Origin: Aphodosoma sp045600865
Lineage (GTDB): Bacteria > Bacteroidota > Bacteroidia > Bacteroidales > Paludibacteraceae
DNA: 28,165 nucleotides
Reading direction: 5' to 3'
NCBI GenBank assembly: GCA_045600865.1
Contig: JAZRYS010000192.1
Coordinates: forward strand, 1 to 28,165
A program made the position numbers and the translations under genes. Below are positions 16,371-26,600 of this stretch, in pieces (within the stretch, counting starts at the first letter, position 1; each line of letters begins with the position of its first letter). The notes under the pieces were generated by a model. That model did not search any database. It was given only the letters and a program-made list of their open reading frames with translations, and had not been told where the DNA came from.

Positions 16371-17188
16371 AGCATGTAAAAATGTTTCACTGGGCCATGT
16401 GAAAACTCTGGGCTCGCGCCTATTTTCTCTTCCGCACCTGCTATTATCGCCTGATTTATGTAGTTTTTGGCAGAGATGGCTGCTCTGTCAAGAGGATTAC
16501 CCTGTGCCAGGAACGAGGCAAAAGCAGATGAAAGAGTACAGCCTGTGCCATGGGTATTGCGTGTGTGTATGCGGTTGGAAAAGAGAGGAGTAGCTTTGTC
16601 GTTCTCTGCATTGTAAAAGTAATCAGTCAACTGTTCATCTACCAAATGTCCTGCTTTCATCAACACAGACACTGGCCTTTCTGCCGAGAACATCTCAGAA
16701 AGTTCACGAGCAACGGCAGGAAGTTCATCCTGACGACTGATTTCATGTCCCACCAACATCTCTGCCTCTGGGATATTTGGAGTAATCACACGCGCCATAG
16801 GTATGAGTTCAGAGCGTAGTGTTGCAATGGCACTCTCCTCTATGAGACGATGTCCTGAAGTAGAAACCATCACAGGGTCTAACACAATATTCGGCATGTC
16901 GAAACGTTTCAGCTGTTCTGTCACGGCATGTACAACTTCTGATGAATGCAGCATTCCAATCTTTACAGCATCCGCCCCTATATCTTCAAGAACAGCCTCT
17001 ATCTGCGCTGATATGTATGACACAGGCACAGGAAAGACATCTTTCACCCCAATGGTGTTTTGAACGGTTATCGCAGTTATCGCAGTAGCTGCATATCCGC
17101 CAGTGGCAGATATGGCTTTAATGTCTGCCTGAATGCCAGCTCCTCCTCCGCTGTCGCTACCCGCTATACTTAACACTCTGTAATACAT
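16367..17188 (-). CDS. thiD: Hydroxymethylpyrimidine/phosphomethylpyrimidine kinase
   Basis: Phosphorylates HMP to HMP-P and HMP-PP, the pyrimidine half of thiamine. A ribokinase-fold protein of 273 residues: SIAGSDSGGGAGIQADIK (7-24), TAITAITVQNT (35-45), LDPVMVSTSGHRL (103-115) and the C-terminal anion hole NTHGTGCTLSS (211-221, with catalytic Cys217). The ATG is 17 bases after the thiE stop; its end overlaps the EamA start by 4 bases. It is a stand-alone ThiD, not a ThiDE or ThiDN fusion. Confidence 0.96.
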   Translation of the reverse strand: MYYRVLSIAGSDSGGGAGIQADIKAISATGGYAATAITAITVQNTIGVKDVFPVPVSYISAQIEAVLEDIGADAVKIGMLHSSEVVHAVTEQLKRFDMPNIVLDPVMVSTSGHRLIEESAIATLRSELIPMARVITPNIPEAEMLVGHEISRQDELPAVARELSEMFSAERPVSVLMKAGHLVDEQLTDYFYNAENDKATPLFSNRIHTRNTHGTGCTLSSAFASFLAQGNPLDRAAISAKNYINQAIIAGAEEKIGASPEFSHGPVKHFYML

Positions 17189-17205
17189 GGATTTATTTGA
17201 TTTGT

Positions 17206-17817
17206 TTAGTTTTCAATTAAAGATTTTAGCTCTGATGCAGCCTTCATTGGATCTACGGCTTCTACTATTGCTGACACCACTGCTGCGCTGTCGGCACCTG
17301 CATCACTTATATCCTTGATATTAGCTGCATTTATCCCTCCTATCGCAACAATCTCATGGCGAGACAACCCGCAAGCCTCACGCAATCCCTCAAGGCCAAA
17401 AGGTGCTGCGGTATCTGTCTTGGTAGGTGTCGAAAACACTGGCGAGATACCTATGTAGTCAACATCCAAGTCGTTAGCTTCTATAACCTGCTGCATATTT
17501 TCGCACGACAGCCCAATGATTTTGTCAGGACCCATTATTTTTCGTGCCTCAACGTATGCCATGTCACTTTGTCCTACGTGAACGCCCTCCGCGTCTATGG
17601 CTTTTGCCACATTCACACGGTCGTTGATAATCAACGGCACACCAGTAGGTTTAAGCCGTTCGTGTAATTCTTGGGCAAGTTTCGTCATTTCTTCATCTGA
17701 CATATCTTTCTCTCGCAACTGCACCATATCAACGCCTCCTGCAACAGCCTGCATAACAATATCAATCACCGATTTGACTTGCCGCGAACAATGACCTGTA
17801 ACTAAATATAATTTCAT
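17206..17817 (-). CDS. thiE: Thiamine-phosphate synthase
   Basis: Joins HMP-PP and thiazole phosphate to give thiamine monophosphate. The ATG at 17815-17817 gives a 203-residue TIM-barrel protein opening MKLYLVTGHC; a longer in-frame start lies inside the upstream gene and does not match the family. Motifs: VQLREKDMSDEEM, LIINDRVNVAKAIDAEGVHVGQSDM, IGLSCENMQQ, DYIGISPVFSTPTK and VAIGGINAANI near the phosphate site. It begins 4 bases after the stop of the unknown beta-barrel gene. ThiE, ThiD and ThiM together form a full salvage route from HMP and hydroxyethylthiazole. Confidence 0.95.
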   Translation of the reverse strand: MKLYLVTGHCSRQVKSVIDIVMQAVAGGVDMVQLREKDMSDEEMTKLAQELHERLKPTGVPLIINDRVNVAKAIDAEGVHVGQSDMAYVEARKIMGPDKIIGLSCENMQQVIEANDLDVDYIGISPVFSTPTKTDTAAPFGLEGLREACGLSRHEIVAIGGINAANIKDISDAGADSAAVVSAIVEAVDPMKAASELKSLIEN

Positions 17818-17821
17818 ATTA

Positions 17822-18502
17822 TCACTTTGTTGGTATAAAAAACTCGAGAGCAAAAGATATTGTAGGCATATAATTGCCTGCTGCATTACGGTCAGGCAAA
17901 AGTTCGGACAGACTTGCATAAACATTCAGCCACTTGTAATTATACGAAAGGATGAATGCCATGTCTACCGGTTCATCAAATCGCCATGAATGGTAAACCC
18001 CAACCGTGGGAGTGAGAGTATGGTTTTCTGCCATTTTGATGTTGTAGCCAAGATACCACCAGTTTGTGATATCATGTTCGCCACTACGCGAGATTGTATG
18101 CCATGTGTTGGAAGTCCACCACAAGTTGCCAGAAGGTGTCAACGCTCCATCAAGCATATATGTGTTGGTCATATAGTTGAATTTGAATTTATTATTCAAA
18201 TCAAACGATGGAACGAACTGAGCTCCTATACCTATCCAATTATTAAACCTGTGACCGACATGTACTACAAAACCCATATTGGTCTCATGTCCACTTGCCG
18301 TCATGTCAATGCCAAGATCTAACCAGTTGGTCGCTCCATACTGCAACGTAGTGTAAGACATGATGAAATCATGTCGTGGGCGGAAAGACAATTGCGTAAA
18401 ACCATAAAGGGTATTCTTGCCCGCAGTCTCAGGATAGATATAAAACTGCGCATTTGTCGCAATAGAGACAAAAAGAAACAATATCAAAAAATAATTTCTC
18501 AC
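17822..18502 (-). CDS. Exported beta-barrel-like protein of unknown function, in thiamine operon
   Basis: I do not recognise the family. The 226-residue protein has a signal peptide (MRNYFLILFLFVSIATNA, likely cut before Gln19). The rest is rich in aromatic residues with alternating hydrophobic/polar strands (for example LDLGIDMTASG, NWIGIGAQFVPSF, WWYLGYNIKMAEN, WLNVYASLSELLP) and ends with the strand SFALEFFIPTK. That fits a small outer-membrane beta-barrel of about 8-12 strands. The start shares ATGA with the thiM stop and the end is 4 bases before thiE, so it is expressed under the TPP riboswitch. It is too short for a TonB-dependent receptor and has no plug. A passive pore for thiamine precursors is a reasonable guess, not shown. 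Confidence 0.8.
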   Translation of the reverse strand: MRNYFLILFLFVSIATNAQFYIYPETAGKNTLYGFTQLSFRPRHDFIMSYTTLQYGATNWLDLGIDMTASGHETNMGFVVHVGHRFNNWIGIGAQFVPSFDLNNKFKFNYMTNTYMLDGALTPSGNLWWTSNTWHTISRSGEHDITNWWYLGYNIKMAENHTLTPTVGVYHSWRFDEPVDMAFILSYNYKWLNVYASLSELLPDRNAAGNYMPTISFALEFFIPTK

Positions 18503-19290
18503 ACTCTGTAAAGTTGGTCAATAAAAAACGACACGAACGAACCTGGGCCATCGGCCTTTGATGCAGACCTTTCTCCACATATCCCCATTATATTCATTGC
18601 GGCTATTGCAGCCGCCAAAGGTTTCTCCGATGTAATGGCCAAACATGCAGCTGTGATAGCTGAGGCAGTACACCCCATCGCCGTGACTTTAGGCATTATC
18701 GGAGAGCCATACTTAACACATTCCACAACATTGCCGTCTGTTATGTAATCAATTGCGCCACTCACCGACACAACTGTCGAATATCTTGCAGCAACTTTAT
18801 TTGCCGCTTCTATCACAATTTCATCATCAATTCCAGGAACTACATCCACCCCTCGCGAGATATTGACATTTTCACACTTTTTCCCAATCATTATCTTGTA
18901 TATTTCAAGAATCTCTGAAGCATTGCATCTTATCACAGAAGGGCGATATTTATCCAGCAAACGACCCACCAACTCCTGCCTTACATGCGAAGCTCCGACA
19001 CCTACAGGGTCAAGCACCCAGGGCTTTCCTCTCTTCTCTGCCCTGCTGACAGCCATGTCAATTGCCTCAATCTGCATATTGTCCAGACAGCCGATATTTA
19101 CGCACACAGCTGAAGATATATCCACCAAGTCCTCCATCTCTGCCGGATAGAAAGACATAATTGGCGACGCACCAAGTGCCAAAAGCGCATTTGCGCTCAT
19201 GTTCATTGCCACGTAATTGGTGATGTTGAGAACTATTGGAGCCTTGACTGATAGGCACTGACAAAACGAATGCAATTCACTGTCTTTCAT
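18499..19290 (-). CDS. thiM: Hydroxyethylthiazole kinase
   Basis: Phosphorylates hydroxyethylthiazole, salvaging the thiazole half of thiamine. A ribokinase-fold protein of 263 residues with NITNYVAMNMSANALLALGASP (22-43), VLDPVGVGAS (93-102), RCNASEI, SVSGAIDYITDG and the anion-hole/catalytic segment MGCTASA. The ATG (19288-19290) sits right at the edge of the TPP riboswitch. It is the first gene of the operon, and its end overlaps the next start by 4 bases. A TPP-controlled kinase in first position fits a salvage pathway turned on when thiamine pyrophosphate is low. Confidence 0.95.
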   Translation of the reverse strand: MKDSELHSFCQCLSVKAPIVLNITNYVAMNMSANALLALGASPIMSFYPAEMEDLVDISSAVCVNIGCLDNMQIEAIDMAVSRAEKRGKPWVLDPVGVGASHVRQELVGRLLDKYRPSVIRCNASEILEIYKIMIGKKCENVNISRGVDVVPGIDDEIVIEAANKVAARYSTVVSVSGAIDYITDGNVVECVKYGSPIMPKVTAMGCTASAITAACLAITSEKPLAAAIAAMNIMGICGERSASKADGPGSFVSFFIDQLYRV

Positions 19291-19379
19291 AATTTTCCTA
19301 CGTTGTAATTACACAAATCAGGTACAAAGGGTATTCTCTCAGCCATCCCTAACCCAGTCAGGACAGCACCCCTAATTAT
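19289..19379 (-). promoter_or_regulatory. TPP riboswitch (THI element)
   Basis: Minus strand, reading toward thiM, the conserved blocks occur in order: AGGGGTGC, GGCTGAGAGAATACCC, TTTGTACCTGATTTGTG, TAATTACAACGTAGGA. These match the thi-box consensus (GGGGTGC, CTGAGA, ACCCTTGAACCTGATC, GTAATGCCAGCGTAGGAA) closely. ATAATT (complement of 19374-19379) can pair with AATTAT (complement of 19289-19294) to form the closing P1 helix. That second strand includes the AU of the thiM start codon, and the AGGA next to it is also inside the element. Ligand binding should therefore block translation start. No separate terminator is visible before thiM. Confidence 0.93.
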
Positions 19380-19388
19380 TATAAACTG

Positions 19389-19419
19389 CAAAATTACCGC
19401 ATTTTTTCATCCTGACAAA
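19389..19419 (-). promoter_or_regulatory. Promoter for the thiamine operon
   Basis: Minus strand: TTTG (complement of 19416-19419), 19 bp, TAATTTTG (complement of 19389-19396). Transcription would start only a few bases before the P1 helix of the riboswitch, giving a very compact leader. Confidence 0.8.
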
Positions 19420-19565
19420 GCAAAAATCAAACTTTTTTTCCACAATTTTTTTGCGACAACATGTTTTTTATCACATTTTTTTGCTCAATCGCCCATCAAA
19501 TATACCACTAATAGACTTATAGTCAATTAATTGATACCATAAGTATTTTTAACAAAAAAAATCTA
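19420..19565. other. A/T-rich divergent intergenic region
   Basis: No gene is visible between the thiamine promoter and the promoter of the next plus-strand unit. It contains four T-tracts of 6-7 bases (19433-19439, 19446-19452, 19464-19469, 19476-19482). Their spacing (13, 18, 12) is not helically phased. They may act as upstream A/T elements for either divergent promoter. Confidence 0.5.
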
Positions 19566-19594
19566 CTTGATTACAAAAAAAACATCTAACTTTG
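19566..19594 (+). promoter_or_regulatory. Promoter for the barrel-giant repeat protein pair
   Basis: TAACTTTG (19587-19594) is a perfect -7 box within ACATCTAACTTTGCACA, similar to the rpoD promoter context. The -33 box is weak (CTTG at 19566-19569, 17 bp spacing). It gives a leader of about 95 nt before the ATG at 19697 and lies ahead of both genes of the unit. Confidence 0.65.
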
Positions 19595-19696
19595 CACACT
19601 TTTATGTATCTTCGCAAAATCATGCAAAATCATGACTTTTGTGAAGATGGTATTTGGTACAACAAATTTTATAAAAAACGTTCAGATTATAATATT

Positions 19697-20650
19697 ATGA
19701 AATGCTTGAATGTTAGGTTATTGACAACAGCATGTCTATTTGGTTTGATATTATCATACCAACCGACCAAGGCACTATCAACTACCCACACGCCTTTTGT
19801 ATCCGATTATGTACTTATTGGTGCATCTGGAGGATACTCTACCCTTATCGGGAAAACACCGGAAATGTCTGTCCCAGGATTGGCAAATGGCGGATTTCAT
19901 TTCGGATGGGAAGTACGCAGGGAACATTTTATATACAGACCAATATTCGTCGAGTTGAAATATTTTTCTTCAAGTTGCAATACAAACTTGACAATTCCTG
20001 ACGTACCCATAAAAGACACACAGTTGGGAGATGCCATCATGCATTACAAAATGCTGTCACCTCTGAAGGAAACGCAACGGTTTTTCATGCCAAGTATCGG
20101 TTTTGCATTCGGTTATTCTGGAAACAACTATAGTTACAGTCAACTTAATGGTGCATTCTATTTTTTGGCAGGCATCAGGCTCTCGTTAAAATTAGACATT
20201 GACAACAAGGCAAATCTTCATTATGAAACTTCAGCCACTTACGACAGGTATATTGACGATTACGAAGATATGCCGAACCATTTCTACACAGACAGAAATG
20301 CAAGTGAGAAGGTGAAATATGGTTCCAAAGTGTGTGGCATTTTTTCTGGTGAATTAGGATGGGAGTTGAACATGCCCCACTACGACAAATTCAAAATTGG
20401 CGCATTCCTGGATTTAGGCTTCACAAACATAATGTATGGAATAGAGACAAAGGCATGGGAGGCAAATTCCGAAAATGCCGTAGATGTGATGGTTCACTCA
20501 TACTACAATAGTCCTGAAATGAAAGGAAAATATGTGGTTCCTCTTATGACAGGTTTGAAGATAACATATCTGTTCAATGCCAACATCAAAAGACATTGCG
20601 TCAGCAAAAACTGCAGAATTGGCTACAGAAAACACAGGTTCAATCGGTAA
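19697..20650 (+). CDS. Predicted outer-membrane beta-barrel protein
   Basis: Not assigned to a named family. The ATG at 19697 gives 317 residues with a signal peptide (MKCLNVRLLTTACLFGLILS, cut probably after KA near 26). A longer frame starts at 19592 inside the promoter and adds no signal, so it is rejected. The body has repeated amphipathic strands (YVLIGASGGYSTLIG, RPIFVELKYFSSS, FFMPSIGFAFGYSG, FYFLAGIRLSLKLD, FKIGAFLDLGFTNIMYG) and ends VPLMTGLKITYLFN, a typical last barrel strand in Bacteroidetes OMPs. A basic tail with two Cys (KRHCVSKNCR) follows, like the KxxCxC ends seen in some of these barrels. It lies 30 bases before the giant repeat gene, so a partner or anchor role is likely but not shown. 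Confidence 0.8.
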   Translation: MKCLNVRLLTTACLFGLILSYQPTKALSTTHTPFVSDYVLIGASGGYSTLIGKTPEMSVPGLANGGFHFGWEVRREHFIYRPIFVELKYFSSSCNTNLTIPDVPIKDTQLGDAIMHYKMLSPLKETQRFFMPSIGFAFGYSGNNYSYSQLNGAFYFLAGIRLSLKLDIDNKANLHYETSATYDRYIDDYEDMPNHFYTDRNASEKVKYGSKVCGIFSGELGWELNMPHYDKFKIGAFLDLGFTNIMYGIETKAWEANSENAVDVMVHSYYNSPEMKGKYVVPLMTGLKITYLFNANIKRHCVSKNCRIGYRKHRFNR

Positions 20651-20680
20651 TTATCACAGAAACAATAGGAGATACAAAAT

Positions 20681-23600
20681 ATGAAACGACTTTATTTAGT
20701 ATTATTCTCTCTGGTTATTGGCCTTTCATCAATAAATGCCGACAGTTGGGTCAACTACTCTCACAACTCGTCCGAAGGTCAAGAGTTCTACGTGACGTTC
20801 ATGTTTAACAATGCTAAGACTGGTAATGACGATTTACACCTGCAGATCTTCATGGCCGCACGTAAATCCGCAAAAGTAACTCTGACAACGTTAAGTAGCA
20901 ATCAGGTTGATACAATGACTGTTGACTCTTTCCTGATATGGGAATTGCCAACTCCGTCAGACGTTTATTCTGAAAGTTCTAACACAATAACGTATCGTTG
21001 TTTGAAAGTTGAGTCAGACAAACCTATTTCCCTATACTTCTCAAGTTTTGACAACGATAGAGGTGATGCTTCATTGGTATTGCCTGCAAATGTTTTAAGC
21101 ACAGAATACGTCATACAATCTAGCGACGTTAACCAACAATTACCATCTTTTGCAATCGTCGCTACTGAAGAAGGAACTACAACTGTCACAATAAACCCAT
21201 CTACCAACTTATTGGATCACACTGAGGGTGATGAAGCGACTCGTCCACCACTTCCAGCACATTCAAGCTATAATATAACACTCTCAAAAGGCCAAGTTTA
21301 TTATGCAGCTGCCTCTAGTTCACAGAATGATATCTCGGGAACGACAATCAGCGCTACGCAAAAGATAGCAGTATATAATGGAAGTCAGTATTCATACGTG
21401 GTTCCCCCATTAGGTAAAGGTTATGAACCAAGTCATATTTTCCATCAGGCACAACCTGTGATGATGTGTGGCGTAAAATATCCTTTGGTTAAATTTGTAG
21501 GACAAAACACTTGTGTGGTAAGAGTAACTGCAATTTACGACAGCACATACATTTACCAGAATGGTGCCCTAATTGATTCCTTGAATGCCTTCCAGACAAA
21601 GACCATCAATTGGACTTCTGGACAAAACTCAATGTATATCGAGACATCAAAGCAATCCTACTGTTACCAATACATGCCTGCATCAAACAGAGATCCAGGT
21701 TCACCTGCAATGGTCTTTGCGAACGACTTGGAACAAGATATCCAGAGCGCTAAGTTCACAACTTTCACCATCGATATAATTAATCAATTGGGTCAAGACT
21801 CTGCTTTAGTACAGGATTCAGATTTAGTTAATTATATAAATATTATTGTTCCTACCAGTTCTGCAGGAAGAACTCTGCTTGACAATGTTCCTGTCACGAA
21901 TTTCTATCCAATATATGGATTGCCGAACTACTCATACGCACAGGTTCAGATAAGCCATGGCGACCACGAACTGACGAATCCTGACGGTTTTATTGCCACT
22001 GTTTATGGTTATGACACTGGTATAGGACTTGAAATACCTTCTTACACTTACAATCCTGGTTTCAACTGTATTCATCAGGATGCATATTTCTTGATAAATG
22101 ATGAACGTGTACCGGAAGCTTTCGTCAAGGAAGGAGCAGACAGTCTTTGGCATCTCGTATTGACGTCTGTAGTTAATGGTGACTATGATTCTATCCAATG
22201 GTACGATTACTATGGAGGTGGTGCCGGCGGAGGCGGCGGCGCTGGAGGTGGAGGTGGTGCCGGTGGCTGGGGCACTTACTTGGGCACTGGAGATGTTTTG
22301 AGTCCTGCACTTGACAATCCACAAGAACACACTATTTATATGGTGGTATATCGTCATTCTCCTTTAACCGGCGACACTGTCATTGATGGCATTTTTGCAG
22401 ATCTCTATTGCTGCATGAATACTCACGACATAATTGACACGGCTGCATGTCAGACAGATACTGTCGTGATTTTGGGAGACACAATTTGTTGTGACACACT
22501 GATTATTGGTAAATATTACTCATTCACAGATTCCGCAGTATGCAAATATGGCTGCGACAGCATTACCACTTATCTATTACACGTGGTTGACCGTCAAGAT
22601 TCCAATATATACATAACCATCTGTGCTGGAGACACATGTGTATTCCGCAAACATGACTTCACAGAGGCTGGCACTTATTATGTCCTGGACTCTGTAGGTC
22701 ACTGCTACTACAATGACACGCTGAATCTGACAGTCAATCCGTCTTACCGCTTTACTGATACAGACACCATCTGTTTCAACGAGCAACCATACAAGTGGCG
22801 AAGCTTTGATCTTACCGTTGATTCAGCTGCCACATATATTTTCCATGACTCGCTGAAAACAGATCTTGGGTGTGACAGCCTCTTTGAACTGATTCTGACG
22901 GTAGGTGCCGTTGACTTAATCACAGACACTGTGCATGAATGTACAAATCATCTTCCTTACGAATGGCACGGCAAACAATATACAACATCTGGCATTTATT
23001 ACGACTCCCTTGTTTCAGAGTTTGGCTGTGACAGTGTGCATCGTCTCATGCTCACCATCGACACAGCATACCGATTCACAGACACCATGACTGTCTGCAG
23101 CAACGATGCTTTTGTATGGCGTGACTCTCTTTACGATGGCTTTGAACCAGGTATAGTCACTATTTACGATTCTCTCATCACAAGCCTTGGCTGCGACAGT
23201 GTCTATGCAATGAAACTGACTGTCAAGCCTGCCAACATATTCTATACTGACACTACTATATGCGATAACGAAACCCTGATTTGGCGTGGACATCACATCT
23301 ATGGCGATCAGGCAGAGAACATTCCTCCTGCAGCAGAAGTTGTTGACAGCGGATATCATCTTATTTCTGATTCTCTGATCAATGCCCTCATGTGCGACAG
23401 TATTTATCATCTGAGACTGAATGTCACAAAAAGTTACTATCAGGTTTTCGAAGACACCATCTGCCAAGGCGGCAGCTACTTCTTTGACAACACTTTGTTG
23501 ACATGGCGCAATGATATTCCTGGAGTACACGATTCTATTGTTCATTATGTGTCCTCGATGGGTTGTGACAGTGTGCTGCACCTAAGCCTCACTGTAAACC

Positions 23601-26600
23601 CAATCTATAACATAGAGCATTTCGAGACTGTCTGCAACAACACGACGTTCAATTGGAAATATGCAGACATTGATACTACTATTTATGAGCAGAAGGCTGG
23701 AACATACGACTACTATTTCTATCGTCAGACAGCATCTGGTTGCGACAGCATCCACACCCTTCACCTTACGGTTTTGGACACTGTACTTGTAAGCACTGTA
23801 TTCCAAATCTCAGACAAAGAGTCATTCATCTGGGACAACCAGAAATATGGAGGAACAAAATGCACTGAGCCATGCAACATTGTACTGCCAGTCAGCGCCA
23901 CACCTTATTTCTACCGTCATGTATATACAGCTGCAAATGGTTGTGACAGCATAATGACTCTGTCTCTGACAGTATGTCCGACCTACGATTTCACTCTGAA
24001 CACCCAGACCTGCCAACACGATGACTATGACTTCAACGGCAAGACTTGGAATTGGAGGAAGGATATTGCCGGCACTCACGACACCACATACAGATACCAG
24101 ACTGTTGCCGGTTATGACAGTGTCTGGAACATTCATCTGAAGGTTAACCCTACATATTTGCTGAGAGATACACAGCACACCTGTCAGAACGAGGTCTTCG
24201 ATTGGAAAGGTCATAAAAAGGCATATTCCAATCTCAATCCGGGAGTATATGCATTCTTTGATTCATTGAAGAGTGTGGTTGGCTACTGCGACAGTGTTCA
24301 CGAACTGATTTTGATAGTTCACGACACCATTGCATATACTGAGTATCAGACCATCTGCGACAATGAAACAATAGTGTGGGACGGACAGCTTATCTGCGGT
24401 GCAATGACACCTATGGAAACTGGCACCTCCTGTCCTGCGCGCACGGAACCTTACACTTTTGAGCATAGATATTCATCAGTACGGACAGGTTGCGACAGCA
24501 TAGAACGGCTTATATTGTCTGTCAAGAAATCCTACTTCTTTGAATTGGATACTTCTCTGTGTTCAAATGAAGGTTTCACATACCGTGATATTGTCTATAC
24601 AAAGAGTGGCACGTATTGCGACAGTCTCAAGACTGCAGATGGCTGCGACAGTATATATGTCCTGAATCTCGAATTGGGTTCACAAACCACGACAAAGCAA
24701 TATATCGGTATATGCGAAGGTGACTCCTTCATCTATCGAGGCACGGTGATCAAAGAGCCTGGCATATATTACGACACCCTTACCCCAAGTCTTGTAGGCT
24801 GCGACAGCATCCTTGAATTGCATTTTGACATCTTGCCTACATATTTTATGCGTGATACTGTCCAGATTTGCGATGGCAGTACTTACAGTTGGCATGGAAG
24901 GGATATTACCCACGCCGGCACATACCGCGACAGCCTCACGACGGCAGGTGGTTGCGACAGCATCTACGAGTTGCATGTAATTGTTGCTCCTAAGTTCCAC
25001 AGCATAGAATACGATATGGTATGTTCTAACACCGTTTACCATTGGCGGAACAAATATTTTACAGAAAGCGGGACTTACTTCGACAGTCTGATAAGCAAGA
25101 GTGGCTGCGACAGTATTTACGAGTTGCGGCTGACAATGAACAGACCTTCAATTCATGAGGAATATGTTGAAATATGTGCTGGCAATACCTTCAATTTCAG
25201 AGGAAAACCAGTCTCTGAGCCTGGCGTATATTACGACACGCTGAACAGCGTACACGGCTGTGACAGTATATATATGCTTGTACTCAATTTCGCAAGGACA
25301 TATCATTTCCACGACACTGTCCAGATATGTGATGGCGATGCCTACAGCTGGCATAACAGGACTATTACCCATGCAGGCACATACCGCGACAGTCTCACGA
25401 CAGTAAGCGGATGCGACAGTATTTACGAGTTGTTCGTGAAGATTGCTCCTAAATACCATTATATAGAGTATGACACAGTATGCTCTAACAATATTTACAG
25501 GTGGCACGACAAGGACTTCACAGAAAGCGGTATTTACTTCGACAGTCTGATAAGCAAGAGTGGCTGCGACAGTATTTACGAGTTGCGACTGACCATGAAC
25601 AGGCCATCAATTCATGAGGAATATGTTGAAATATGTGCTGGCAACACGTTCAATTTCAGAGGCAAGCCAGTCTCTGAACCTGGCATATATTATGACACGC
25701 TGAACAGCGTACATGGTTGCGACAGTATATATATGCTTGTACTCAATTTCGCAAGGACATATTATTTCCACGACACTGTCCAGATATGTGATGGCGATGC
25801 TTATAACTGGCATGGCAGGACTATTACCCATGCAGGTACTTACCGCGACAGTCTGACAACATTCAACAGCAGTTGTGACAGCATATACGAGTTGTTCGTA
25901 AAAATTGCTCCTAAATACCACTATATTGAGCATGACACAATATGCTCAAACAATATCTACAGATGGCACGACAAGGACTTCACAGAAAGCGGAATTTACT
26001 TCGACAGTCTTATAAGCAAGAGTGGATGCGACAGCATTTACGAATTGCGACTCACTGTCAACAAGCCTTCTATACATGAGCAATACATCGAGATTTGTGC
26101 CAGAAATTCCTACTTCTTCCGTGGAAAGCAGGTCACAAAATCTGGAATCTATTATGACACCTTGAACAGCGTACATGGCTGCGACAGTATTTTCAAACTG
26201 ACACTCAACATCACACCTACATATTATTTCCTCGACACTGTCCAGATATGTGATGGCGATGTTTATAACTGGCATGGCAGAACGATTACCCATGCAGGTA
26301 CTTACCGCGACAGTCTGACAACATTCAACAGCGGTTGTGACAGCATCTACGAGTTGTTCGTAAAAATTGCTCCTAAATACCACTATATTGAGCATGACAC
26401 AATATGCTCAAACAATATCTACAGATGGCGCGGCAAGGACTTCACAGAAAGCGGTATTTACTTCGACAGTCTTATAAGCAAGAGTGGTTGCGACAGTATT
26501 TACGAATTGCGACTGACCATGTATCGTCCTGACATTCTGGAGGAATATGTTGAAGTTTGCGCAGGTGGTTCATTCAACTTCCGCGGAAGAGAAATCTCCC

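Noticed and set aside
19433..19482. Phased T-tracts as a bent-DNA site
   Set aside because: The four tracts are spaced 13, 18 and 12 bases, which does not fit the helical period.
19592..19696. Longer N-terminus for the 317-residue barrel protein
   Set aside because: The extension begins within the -7 box of the promoter and would put charged residues before a proper signal peptide.
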